In this document: piece after piece, positions 44,201 through 51,362 of the stretch
Position numbering within the stretch: position 1 is the stretch's first letter
Layout: every line of letters begins with the position of its first letter
Assembly: GCA_016930375.1 (NCBI GenBank)
Contig: JAFGGU010000070.1
Coordinates: 1 to 64,000 of the forward strand
Direction of reading: 5' to 3'
Length of the DNA stretch: 64,000 nt
Source: Bacteroidales bacterium
GTDB taxonomy: Bacteria; Bacteroidota; Bacteroidia; Bacteroidales; UBA10428
Made by a program: the position numbers and the translations under genes
The notes under the pieces: model-generated
Databases searched by the model: none
Seen by the model: the letters and a program-made list of their open reading frames with translations, nothing else
What the model was told of the DNA's origin: nothing

Positions 44201-45153
44201 CCATCCTGGTTTTTCCTGAAGGAAGTCGTTCAGCCGATTCTTCCATCCGGCGCTTTCATAAGGGAGCCTTCCTGATGGCTGAAAAACTCGGGTTGGATAT
44301 GATACCCATTATTCTCCATGGTGCTGGTGATTGCATGAACAAGGGTGAGAACCATCTGCGGGGAGGATCCATCACCATAAAGATTTATCCGCGTGTTCAG
44401 GTTGGTGACAAAGCATACGGCGCAAATTACCACGAACGGACAAAATTGATGCTTGCATTCTACCGCAGGGAATATGCCATATTAAAGGAAGAATTTGAAA
44501 CACCCGATTATTTCAGGAAAAAGCTGATCCGCAATTATATTTACAAGGGACCGGTGCTGGAATGGTATACACGCATTAAGCTGTCACTCGAGAATAACTA
44601 TAACCTTATAAACAGCTTTGTGCCACGCGAGGCAAAAATAGTTGACATAGGCTGCGGATACGGTTATTTGTCCTACCTGCTCAGCTTTGTCTCCCCAAAA
44701 CGAAAGATAACAGGCATTGACTATGATGCGGATAAGATTGATATGGCCAACCATTGCATTTCCAAAAATGAACATGTGAACTTTTTCGCAGCGGATGCAA
44801 TTGAATTCTCCTATGATTTTGCCGATGTTTTCATTCTGAGTGACGTGCTGCATTATATGTCCCACGAAAAACAGGAGGTGCTGCTCGAGAAGTGCATCCG
44901 GAATCTGAACCCGAAGGGTGTTATCATTGTGCGGGATGCTGACCGTGATATGGAAAAAAGGCACAGGGGTACAAGATACACTGAGTTTTTCTCCACCCGT
45001 TCGGGTTTTAACAAATCCGATCAAAACAGGTTGTTCTTCCTTTCAGGAAAAACCATCCGGGAATTCGCTGCAAAGCACAACTTGCAGACCCGGGTGATTG
45101 ACAATTCGAGGCTCACTTCAAATGTTTTGTTTGTACTGAACAATATCCGCTGA
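41290..45153 (+). CDS. MMPL exporter - PlsC acyltransferase - methyltransferase fusion
   Basis: This is a 1287-residue three-part protein. Residues 1-860 form an RND/MMPL exporter of about twelve membrane helices with two periplasmic loops, and a repeated helix block seen at VIMAITVDYALHITTHY and FITGLGIDYSIYIMQG. Residues about 865-1065 form a PlsC-type acyltransferase with NHQSHIDLLL (908 on) and VFPEGSRSAD (973 on). Residues about 1075-1287 form a class I SAM methyltransferase with KIVDIGCGYGYLSYL (1116 on). It would link acyl transfer, methylation and export of the pigment-lipid in one polypeptide. In Gram-negative aryl-polyene loci, these activities are usually described as separate genes. 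No frameshift or stop interrupts the fusion. Confidence 0.92.
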   Translation: MDKLFLYVYHFFQKRRLRLFIIITLLTAFATFLASRIRLEEDINRMISGDGTQGLMSRVVEQSKMLDKIIVTVSAADTTRPLIPEELIRIGDQFADSLNAQAFAPFVKGLTYRMSDTLTEALFDIVYENLPLFLEEEDYSRLDTLLRPENIQAALNNNLRSLLSPASFTMKRIIVRDPVGIGTMALGRLGSYQNDENYTLLDGCVFSRDKKHLMMFISPALPSNETSGNSGFVKKLGQLASQVAGSYENQARIEYFGSAIVAVGNADRLKRDIRFTLTITIILLSLIITFSVKKKKLFPFIFLPAVFGGLVALAFLYLFQGKISVISLSIGSVIMAITVDYALHITTHYKHKHSIIDTIKDVSFPIIVCGFATAFEFLTLVFVSSESLHELGILAAISVLTAAFFTMVVLPHILDATRSEKDETEEKNYLERVLDKITLYSFHKNKLLLLFMALVTILSLYYLKRVGFETDMMKMNYMSDELKKTEENLNRINNAKLNSVYLVAHGSNMQKALISNENVLRKADALIQQGVIKSYSSPSSLLMSDSLQLQKIDRWNSFWQKKGKDQFLESLDEKAIAAGFKPSSFGEFSGLLKKEFSVADSATFKALEKIFFVDNISVTPSLATIVTILKVDNRGKEQVTESYGSMDGVVVIDRKSILSGIVNTLGEDFSFIANVSLLLILGVLIFAFGRIELGVITFIPIFFSWIWTMGFMGFFGIRFNIFNIIISSFITGLGIDYSIYIMQGLVQGYKTENANLLSYKTCILISVMISISGTGVLILAQHPALHSIALISIVGLLSVVLISYTFEPVFFYWLVSKKNRKRLLPVTLSDILLTIIVFSIFVTGCLIMNLLLGIVVLLPLPSRNKKLIMHRCMVFWCKVPVYAMLHIRKKIINLGGEDFSKPAIIISNHQSHIDLLLLLMLHPKMIVLTTKWVWNNPIYALVIRYLDYYPVLGGYEELTDKLKAKVNEGYSILVFPEGSRSADSSIRRFHKGAFLMAEKLGLDMIPIILHGAGDCMNKGENHLRGGSITIKIYPRVQVGDKAYGANYHERTKLMLAFYRREYAILKEEFETPDYFRKKLIRNYIYKGPVLEWYTRIKLSLENNYNLINSFVPREAKIVDIGCGYGYLSYLLSFVSPKRKITGIDYDADKIDMANHCISKNEHVNFFAADAIEFSYDFADVFILSDVLHYMSHEKQEVLLEKCIRNLNPKGVIIVRDADRDMEKRHRGTRYTEFFSTRSGFNKSDQNRLFFLSGKTIREFAAKHNLQTRVIDNSRLTSNVLFVLNNIR

Positions 45154-45173
45154 AAGGAGTTTAATGAATAACA

Positions 45174-45187
45174 ACAGGTATACCTGT
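45174..45187. repeat. 14-base perfect palindrome
   Basis: ACAGGTATACCTGT is a perfect dyad 21 bases after the fusion gene stop and 73 bases before the next start. It could be an operator for the 45260 gene; nothing further supports this. Confidence 0.3.
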
Positions 45188-45259
45188 AACTCCGCATGTA
45201 TTTACTCGTAATACAGGATATCAATTTTCTTAATATTTTATACTTAAATTCAAATCATT

Positions 45260-45838
45260 ATGAAAAAAACAGTTCTTCTTGTCCTGGCTGCCATGCTGTT
45301 ATCTGGGCTAAGCATGAATGCGCAGAAAATTACAGTGAAAAGCGGATCCGTCAGTGCTCTAAAGGGGCAGAAAACACTATTGGTGCAGTACGATTACAGC
45401 AGTATGTCGGTTGGTAAATATGATAAGGAATCTGATTACATTGATCAGAAAGTTGCTGAAGGCAATGATGCTGAGGCAGGAAAGGGTGATAAGTGGAAGA
45501 AGGAATGGTTCGACAAGCGGTCATCCGCCTATGAACCTAGCTTTGAAGAACTTTTCAATAAATATTCGGAAAAAAGCGGGTTAAGTTGCAGTAAGACTGC
45601 CAATGATGCAGCCTATACCATGAATGTACATACTGTATTTACGGATGTAGGCTATTACATCGGAGTATCATCCAAGCCATCTTATATTAGTGCTGAGATC
45701 ACCTTTACAAAAGCATCCTCAGGTGAGAAAGTAGCCGTTGTCTTTTTGGAAAAAGTTCCAGGTGTCGGAGGTATCAATCAGGCATATGCAAAATTGGGTA
45801 AATCACTCGCAGCTTATCTAGAAAAGAACATAAAATAA
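45260..45838 (+). CDS. Exported hypothetical protein
   Basis: The 192-residue protein has a signal peptide (MKKTVLLVLAAMLLSGLSMNAQ). The mature part has TLLVQYDYSSMSVGKYD, a charged middle section (KWKKEWFDKRSS) and a hydrophobic C-terminal half (YYIGVSSKPSYISAEITFT). No named family was recognised; related exported proteins occur in Bacteroidales. It stands alone downstream of the pigment locus and ends in a terminator-like hairpin. Confidence 0.75.
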   Translation: MKKTVLLVLAAMLLSGLSMNAQKITVKSGSVSALKGQKTLLVQYDYSSMSVGKYDKESDYIDQKVAEGNDAEAGKGDKWKKEWFDKRSSAYEPSFEELFNKYSEKSGLSCSKTANDAAYTMNVHTVFTDVGYYIGVSSKPSYISAEITFTKASSGEKVAVVFLEKVPGVGGINQAYAKLGKSLAAYLEKNIK

Positions 45839-45860
45839 GCCGGCATTCATCAGAAGAGCG

Positions 45861-45899
45861 TTGCCGTTGGCTTTAGCCGACGGCAATTGATTTTTATTT
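45861..45899 (+). terminator. Hairpin terminator after the 45260 gene
   Basis: TTGCCGTTGGCT-TT-AGCCGACGGCAA has twelve-base arms with one G-T pair, followed by the T-rich TTGATTTTTATTT. It lies 22 bases after the stop. The sequence also resembles dispersed GCCGTNGGC-type palindromes of Bacteroidota, so it may serve both roles. Confidence 0.65.
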
Positions 45900-45906
45900 A
45901 CTGCCC

Positions 45907-47118
45907 CTAATATTCCAGGTCCTCTGGTGACAACTTCACCAGATTGATCCTGGGAAAACGTCCTATAACATAGGTCTGGACAAGCATGGCAAGACCTCCT
46001 TCCCGGGTAAGATCAAATGCAGCAAGAGAAACCGGGTATTTTTCGTTATAAAATTTTACGGATTGCAGTGTGCTTTCGGAAGCGCTGTAAAAGTACAATG
46101 CCAACTGGTTGGTTCGGGTTTGACTGGCATAAACCACCACGTCTTTTTCATTCAGCGTCGCGTGAAGGCATCTGACCTGTGCATTATGTTCCAGTTCCGG
46201 CAGCGAGAAATCCGTAAAGTCAGTTACACTTTGTATTGAGCCTGGATCAAGCGCAACAGATGGATTAACATAATTATCTTCCAGGTAATATCTCGACAAA
46301 GCAAAACGGTCCCCGTCAATACTGACGGTGGAGCTTATGGCGGCATCATCCTGGTAAGTGTATAGTGTGCCCGTATGATTCCCTTCTGTTGCATCTGCAA
46401 ACAGCAAGGTCATGGTATTGTTATAGAAGCAATTCACATAGTAGTGGGAGATATCCGTAGTACCTACTTCACCTATAAAAAAAGGGAACTGCCTGCCGGT
46501 TCTTGCCAGATGATTTACGATCTGGTCCCCCACGTCATCGATTATGCCGAATTCCAGTGACCACTTTTCCAAAAATGCTTCACTGTATTGCGAAAGGATG
46601 GAAATACGCCTCTCACGATCGAAATTTAAAACCAGGATCTCACCTCCTGAATCTTTAATGGTGTATAACGGATATAGCAATTCCACTGCACTGAACTCAG
46701 ATACTTCCCCTGAACCGGTATTAACCTGTAATACCCTGGTTTCCTGGTTTACAGAATCCATGCATACAAAGAAATAATTGCTGCCCGAAGGCAAAAGTGA
46801 AGGCACTGCGCTGCTATAGGTCCTGTCAACCCATGTTTCCCAAATTTTTTCACCGGCTCTTCCGGTTTTCAGAAGATAGATCAGCGGAAAAGTTGATAAA
46901 GCAGTGTCGGTGTATACAGCCAGAATTAAAAAGCCACCATCGGGAGTTTGTTCAAAATCAACGGGGTAAAACGCAATATTCATATCAGGATGATCATAGA
47001 TCCGGGAAAACTCCTCCGATGGGTCTATGTCACTCTTCTTTACATCGCAGGATATCCAAATACCTGTAAAAAAAATCACAAGATAGTACTTGAAGAAATG
47101 TTTTACAGTGAAATTCAT
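45907..47118 (-). CDS. Lipoprotein of unknown function, possibly propeller-like
   Basis: The 403-residue protein has a lipoprotein signal (FTGIWISCDVKKSD). The mature part shows recurring short strand patterns such as QTPDGGFLILAVYT, DSGGEILVLNF and TREGGLAMLVQTY, which suggest a beta-propeller with WD/kelch-like blades, but no family was recognised. It lies 2 bases downstream of an outer-membrane beta-barrel gene on the same strand, so the two products may work together at the outer membrane. Confidence 0.65.
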   Translation of the reverse strand: MNFTVKHFFKYYLVIFFTGIWISCDVKKSDIDPSEEFSRIYDHPDMNIAFYPVDFEQTPDGGFLILAVYTDTALSTFPLIYLLKTGRAGEKIWETWVDRTYSSAVPSLLPSGSNYFFVCMDSVNQETRVLQVNTGSGEVSEFSAVELLYPLYTIKDSGGEILVLNFDRERRISILSQYSEAFLEKWSLEFGIIDDVGDQIVNHLARTGRQFPFFIGEVGTTDISHYYVNCFYNNTMTLLFADATEGNHTGTLYTYQDDAAISSTVSIDGDRFALSRYYLEDNYVNPSVALDPGSIQSVTDFTDFSLPELEHNAQVRCLHATLNEKDVVVYASQTRTNQLALYFYSASESTLQSVKFYNEKYPVSLAAFDLTREGGLAMLVQTYVIGRFPRINLVKLSPEDLEY

Positions 47119-47120
47119 AA

Positions 47121-48047
47121 CTACTTCCTTTTGCGTTTAAAATCGGGACATTCCAGTGCTTTGCCTCCCCGTTTTTTCCATGTTGAACCAACCTGGGTGC
47201 TACCTTTGCTGAAGATAAAGCCGAGTGTAAGGTTCAAGGCGCCCAGCCTGATATCATCCTGAACATTATACATTCCGGTAGTAGCAGTTGAATTGGCATA
47301 TCGCTGCGATTCATCCACAATATTGTTCAGCGGGAAGCTAAAATCAGCGCTCAGGAATAGTTTCACTGGTCCCAGCGGATAAAAGAAACCGATTCCAGGA
47401 GCAATCCCGAACCGGCTGTGAATATAAGATTTTGCTGAGTTGCTTCTCAACGTGTAGTTTTCATAAGGAATGGACAAGACACCGGTATGTCGGGTGACAG
47501 AATATTCCATCTTTGCTGATGCAGATATCCTGTAACCGTAAGTGAGTCCCAACGATACAAAAGGCCTGATTTTATTGCCGCCGAATTCATAACGCAATAC
47601 AACGGGAAGTTCTATGTAAGAAATGCTGCTCCTGTGTTTTGTTTCATATTCGATGAAGTCTTCAGGGTCGGTTCCGTTTGTCCAGGATGTCGATAGTCGA
47701 TATTTATAGTTGTATGTGGTCATGGCAGGTTCAACCGACAAACTGAGCGATTCATTCAGATACGTCTGGAATACAAAAGCATAATGATAACCGGCGTTGG
47801 CAAAAAACGGTAAATAGTCCTTTTCAAAAACATCCGCAGGATCTTCAACCTGCAATACATCATTGCGACCCATAACAAAAGGTAGTGAGAAATTGATGCC
47901 GCCCCGGAAACCAACTTTCAGATTCACATTACCCATGGCACCGGATCTTAACAAAAGTATATTATCAGGTAGTCCGTTTGGCATAGATTCCAAATTATTC
48001 CAAGTAACGGCCAGAATTATGAATAAAAACAGGCTTTTAATCCGCAT
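47121..48047 (-). CDS. Outer-membrane beta-barrel protein (PorT-like fold)
   Basis: The 308-residue protein has a signal peptide (LFLFIILAVTWNNLESM) and many amphipathic strands. VGFRGGINFSLPFVMGRND opens the barrel, ISYIELPVVLRYEFGG and IRPFVSLGLTYGYRISAS lie in the middle, and IRLGALNLTLGFIFS near the end. This is the layout of the outer-membrane beta-barrel family (DUF3575/PorT-like) of Bacteroidota. A short basic tail (KKRGGKALECPDFKRKRK) follows the last strand and would face the periplasm. The function is unknown; it is probably co-transcribed with the lipoprotein gene downstream. Confidence 0.75.
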   Translation of the reverse strand: MRIKSLFLFIILAVTWNNLESMPNGLPDNILLLRSGAMGNVNLKVGFRGGINFSLPFVMGRNDVLQVEDPADVFEKDYLPFFANAGYHYAFVFQTYLNESLSLSVEPAMTTYNYKYRLSTSWTNGTDPEDFIEYETKHRSSISYIELPVVLRYEFGGNKIRPFVSLGLTYGYRISASAKMEYSVTRHTGVLSIPYENYTLRSNSAKSYIHSRFGIAPGIGFFYPLGPVKLFLSADFSFPLNNIVDESQRYANSTATTGMYNVQDDIRLGALNLTLGFIFSKGSTQVGSTWKKRGGKALECPDFKRKRK

Positions 48048-48125
48048 ATAAAAATAACGGGTTTATGGGTTGAATTAATCTTTAAAGATAACAAAAGAGA
48101 AATTCAGTTTTCCCGCCTAACTTTA

Positions 48126-48133
48126 TAAATTTG
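48126..48133 (+). promoter_or_regulatory. -7 promoter box for the UPF0316 gene
   Basis: TAAATTTG matches TAnnTTTG. Transcription would start near 48140, just after the first possible ATG (48135), which favours the later starts at 48147 or 48159. Confidence 0.45.
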
Positions 48134-48134
48134 C

Positions 48135-48734
48135 ATGAAATTAGTAATGCCTGAACCCATGGAAATACTCAACTCTCCTTATTTCGATTACCTCATTCTT
48201 CCTCTTTTTATTTTTTGCCTGAGGATATGTGACGTAACCCTCGATACCCTGCGAATCATTTTCATGACAAAGGGATTCAAATACCTGGCCCCGATCATTG
48301 GTTTTTTTGAAATTCTGATCTGGATTGTGGCAATAACCCGGATTATGCAAAACCTGAATAGCTGGGTTGCTTACGTCGCATATGCTGCAGGTTTTGCCAC
48401 AGGTAATTATGTCGGCATGCTTGTGGATGAAAAGCTGGCCATTGGCCACGAACTGATCAGGGTGATAACCAGGGTGGATGCCAGCGAAATGGTAAATGCC
48501 CTAAGAACTTCAGGATATGGGGTGACAACGGTAAAAGCAATGGGTATGCAGGGTGAAGTCGGGATAGTCTTTATCATAGCTAACCGTAAGAACCAGAAAC
48601 ATGCCATTGAGATCATTCAAAAGCATAATCCCAATGCCTTTTTTACAATTGAAAACGTACATTTTGTCAACCGGCCGCTGGATAGAAATATTATCACGGA
48701 TGCTACCGGTACGGGAGTTTTTCCGAGAGTGTGA
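48135..48734 (+). CDS. UPF0316/DUF2179 membrane protein
   Basis: The protein has up to 199 residues and three membrane helices (about 17-35, 45-65 and 72-90). The cytoplasmic domain that follows, with LIRVITRVDASEMVNALRTS and GVTTVKAMGMQGEVGIVFII, matches the DUF2179 ligand-binding-like fold. The pattern CDVTLDTLRIIFMTKG in the first loop is typical of UPF0316 proteins. Their function is unknown; a sensory or transport role is often assumed. Given the promoter box at 48126, the real start may be ATG 48147 or 48159. Confidence 0.85.
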   Translation: MKLVMPEPMEILNSPYFDYLILPLFIFCLRICDVTLDTLRIIFMTKGFKYLAPIIGFFEILIWIVAITRIMQNLNSWVAYVAYAAGFATGNYVGMLVDEKLAIGHELIRVITRVDASEMVNALRTSGYGVTTVKAMGMQGEVGIVFIIANRKNQKHAIEIIQKHNPNAFFTIENVHFVNRPLDRNIITDATGTGVFPRV

Positions 48735-48737
48735 AGG

Positions 48738-49334
48738 TCAGTTGAAAATGATATACACGCCCAAACCAATCATAAGCAGCCCTGATATGATGTAAACGCG
48801 TTTTAACAACCTGCTGTTCAGCAGGCCGCTCAGTTTATAGGCAAAATAGGCCTTAAGAATATCGGTTATTGCAACAACGCCCAGTGCTGATCCATAATAC
48901 AGGATAGTTTCGCGACCGGTAAGCCTGAATTTTGACAGGGTAATGGCCATGGCGCTAAGCCAGAAAATCACCACGGAAGGGTTCATCAGGTTGATAAAGA
49001 AACCATTCATAAAAAGCCTGATGTTGCGGCTCTTTGCAACCATGAGGGAATCATTTCGATGTCTCGAAAGAATATAATTCACGCCAAATCCCATGAAAAC
49101 AAGTCCTCCGGCAATATTAAAAAACGAGTTTTGAATGATCGTGCTGTTGATCCAGGAGGTAAAGAAATATACCACTGTAATGATGGCAGCATCCGAGATC
49201 ACCACTCCCAGGTCGAACCATAGGGCTGCCCTGAAACCACGCGTTATGCTTGTTTCAATAAGCATAAAAAAAGTGGCTCCTATGAAGAAACTGAGAAAGA
49301 GTCCGGTAATCAAACCTTTGAGAATGATTTCCAT
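48738..49334 (-). CDS. LysE/RhtB-family exporter
   Basis: The 198-residue protein has six membrane helices. It starts GLITGLFLSFFIGATFFMLIETSITRGFRA and has the NPSVVIFWLSAM motif in the middle helix, both characteristic of LysE/RhtB amino acid or metabolite exporters. The substrate is unknown. It lies one base after the GH3-like gene in the same direction, so it could export a product of that enzyme, for example an acyl amino acid or amino acid, but this is only positional. Confidence 0.87.
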   Translation of the reverse strand: MEIILKGLITGLFLSFFIGATFFMLIETSITRGFRAALWFDLGVVISDAAIITVVYFFTSWINSTIIQNSFFNIAGGLVFMGFGVNYILSRHRNDSLMVAKSRNIRLFMNGFFINLMNPSVVIFWLSAMAITLSKFRLTGRETILYYGSALGVVAITDILKAYFAYKLSGLLNSRLLKRVYIISGLLMIGLGVYIIFN

Positions 49335-49335
49335 A

Positions 49336-50859
49336 TTAATTCAAGTACTGTTTTGTAAATTCATTCCATTCGTTGTACAGGTTGCCGATAACGCGGGGAA
49401 ATTTATGCTGTCCGCCTTCTTTGCCTTTAAACTTCATCCAGTCATAGAAAGCCTTTACCGGTATTATTTCTACAATTACATCCCGCAAAGCCGCCTTGCG
49501 TTCCACCGCATAGTCATCATTCAAGGTACACAGTGTCTGATCTAGCAATTGTCTCAGGCCATCGCGGTCACTGAACGGCTGGTCGGTTCCAATAAACCAC
49601 TTATGCGCAAATAACTTGTTATGAGGAATTCCGGCTACTGTAAACTCTTTGATAACGATATTCAGCTTTTCTGAAATGATGCTGATCGCTTTTGTCATGT
49701 TATCCACGCTGAGATGTTCTCCGCAAAGACTAAGAAAATGTTTGGTTCTTCCCGCTATCACAATTTCAAAATCCTTAACCGAAGTAAAACGGATTGTATC
49801 GCCGATCAGGTATCGCCAGGCACCTGCATTGGTGCTGATCAGCAGTGCATAATCCTCATTTTCTTTCACCCTGTCAATTAAAAGTATTTCCGGATTGTCC
49901 ACCAGTATGCCATCGGGTTTGAAATTGCTTGTATTAAAAGGAATAAATTCAAAAAATATTCCGTTGTCCAGAACCAGTTGCATGGCATGGTCCCTATAGC
50001 GCTGATAGGCTATGAATCCTTCGGAGGCCAGGTAGGTTTCGAGGTAATAGACCTCCTTACCCATCAGCTTTTCAAAACTCTTTTTATACGGAGAAAAATT
50101 AACACCGCCATAGGAATAAACCCTGAAATCAGGCCAGATGTCATGAATGGTTTTCAAGCCGTGATAATCAATGATTCTTTCCAGGAGGATCTGCACCCAG
50201 GCCGGCACACCTGAAATTCCTCCGATATCCCAATCCTTCGCCTTTTTAGCGATTTTATCGATCTTTGTATTCCAGTCCCTTTCCTTGGCAATAATTCCGG
50301 GTTTATAAAATGAGCCAAACCAGAAAGGCAGTCGGCTGGCCAATATGCCGCTCAGATCGCCCTCAAAATATTTTTCCATTTTTACCAGTGATGTACTGCC
50401 ACCCAGCATCAGCACACTTTTTTCATAAAAATAGGGGGGAAGATCAAATTCAGCCAGGGACAAGAGTTGTCTGATCCCTACGCGTCTGATCCCCTTGATC
50501 ATATCGTGGGTCAGAGGCACCCGTTTGCTCGAATCGTTGGATGTCCCGGATGTCAAACCAAAGAACTTCACTTTCCCTGGCCAGGTAACATCTGGTTTTC
50601 CTTCCAGAAGTTTATACCAATATTGTGCAAATATTTTCTCATAGTCAAAAACCGGAACTGCTTTCTGAAAACCAGGCAGTATATCACCGGATTTCAAAAT
50701 TTCATGGAATCCGTAAGCATGTCCAAATTCAGTGTTCTTTGCCTTTTGAATCAGCTTACGAAGGGTTTCCTCCTGAATCCTCATACTAAGCTGCTTTTTC
50801 TCGAGGTTACTCTTTTTCTTTTTAATAACCTCCTGAAGGATAGAACCTACAATCGCCAT
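49336..50859 (-). CDS. GH3-family acyl-adenylating (auxin-responsive type) protein
   Basis: The 507-residue protein has the ATP/AMP motif FFGLTSGTSNDSSKRVPLT, the motif YLETYLASEGFIAYQ, and GAWRYLIGDTIRFTSVKDFEI as in plant GH3 enzymes. Those enzymes adenylate a carboxylic acid (auxin, jasmonate, benzoates) and join it to an amino acid. Bacterial members are widespread in Bacteroidota but poorly understood. It is probably co-transcribed with the LysE-type exporter. A -7-like box lies at 50886-50893. Whether it could activate the aryl acid of the pigment locus 10 kb away is an open possibility, not supported by position. Confidence 0.88.
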   Translation of the reverse strand: MAIVGSILQEVIKKKKSNLEKKQLSMRIQEETLRKLIQKAKNTEFGHAYGFHEILKSGDILPGFQKAVPVFDYEKIFAQYWYKLLEGKPDVTWPGKVKFFGLTSGTSNDSSKRVPLTHDMIKGIRRVGIRQLLSLAEFDLPPYFYEKSVLMLGGSTSLVKMEKYFEGDLSGILASRLPFWFGSFYKPGIIAKERDWNTKIDKIAKKAKDWDIGGISGVPAWVQILLERIIDYHGLKTIHDIWPDFRVYSYGGVNFSPYKKSFEKLMGKEVYYLETYLASEGFIAYQRYRDHAMQLVLDNGIFFEFIPFNTSNFKPDGILVDNPEILLIDRVKENEDYALLISTNAGAWRYLIGDTIRFTSVKDFEIVIAGRTKHFLSLCGEHLSVDNMTKAISIISEKLNIVIKEFTVAGIPHNKLFAHKWFIGTDQPFSDRDGLRQLLDQTLCTLNDDYAVERKAALRDVIVEIIPVKAFYDWMKFKGKEGGQHKFPRVIGNLYNEWNEFTKQYLN

Positions 50860-50885
50860 AAAGGAATTTGTTAGCTTTCAGTTTC

Positions 50886-50893
50886 CAAAAATA
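50886..50893 (-). promoter_or_regulatory. Possible -7 box for the GH3-like gene
   Basis: On the minus strand TATTTTTG matches TAnnTTTG, about 27 bases before the ATG. The surrounding A/T run makes a chance match possible. Confidence 0.35.
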
Positions 50894-50962
50894 TAAAAAA
50901 AGAACCTCGTTCTACGAAACGGGTATTTTAAATATTGTTAACAGACCGTTCCGTTTTACATG

Positions 50963-51211
50963 TTATCCTTGATAAGTGCAGAATATGAAAGGTGCACAGC
51001 TTTTTCTCCAGCTTCGATCCGGACAGGTAAAATATTTCTGCGGAGTGGGAGCGGGCAGGTGGCATAGGGATTTCAGTCGTTCAAGTCTGCCGGCTCGCCA
51101 CGTTTCTATTTCAGTGAAATAGGCCTTTTTATCGGGAGTCGGGACTGAATTGCGGTAACAGCTTCCGCAAATCAGTAATAGCAACAGAATAAAGTAACTA
51201 TTGATCTTCAT
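50963..51211 (-). CDS. Small lipoprotein, possibly a truncated gene
   Basis: The protein has about 82 residues. The signal-like start is [20 protein letters not shown], followed by [18 protein letters not shown]. That stretch recalls the opening of DUF1684-type proteins (IExWRxxRxxxLK). After it the sequence becomes low-confidence, Cys- and Pro-rich text with no family look. I suspect a decayed or truncated gene, but a genuine small lipoprotein is possible. The start at 51211 is preferred over 51220 because the latter falls at the edge of the heptamer array. Confidence 0.35.
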   Translation of the reverse strand: MKINSYFILLLLLICGSCYRNSVPTPDKKAYFTEIETWRAGRLERLKSLCHLPAPTPQKYFTCPDRSWRKSCAPFIFCTYQG

Positions 51212-51212
51212 T

Positions 51213-51362
51213 TTCACCATTCACCATGTCACTATTCACCATTCACCATTCACCATTCACCATTCACTATTCACTATTCACTATTCACTATTCACTATTC
51301 ACCATTCACTATTCACTATTCACTATTCACCATTCACTATTCACTATTCACCATTCACTGAA
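51213..51362 (-). repeat. Long heptamer array at the amidohydrolase stop codon
   Basis: On the minus strand there are about 21 units of GTGAATA/GTGAATG, with one unit lengthened by a base (around 51226-51230). The last codons of the amidohydrolase (SVNGE and the TAG stop) are encoded by the first units. The mixture of A and G at the last position, and the interruption, show divergence after expansion. The array fills the gap to the next gene. Confidence 0.95.

Noticed and set aside
51213-51362. Possible CRISPR array
   Set aside because: The units are seven bases with no spacers, and no cas genes are present. It is a simple tandem repeat.
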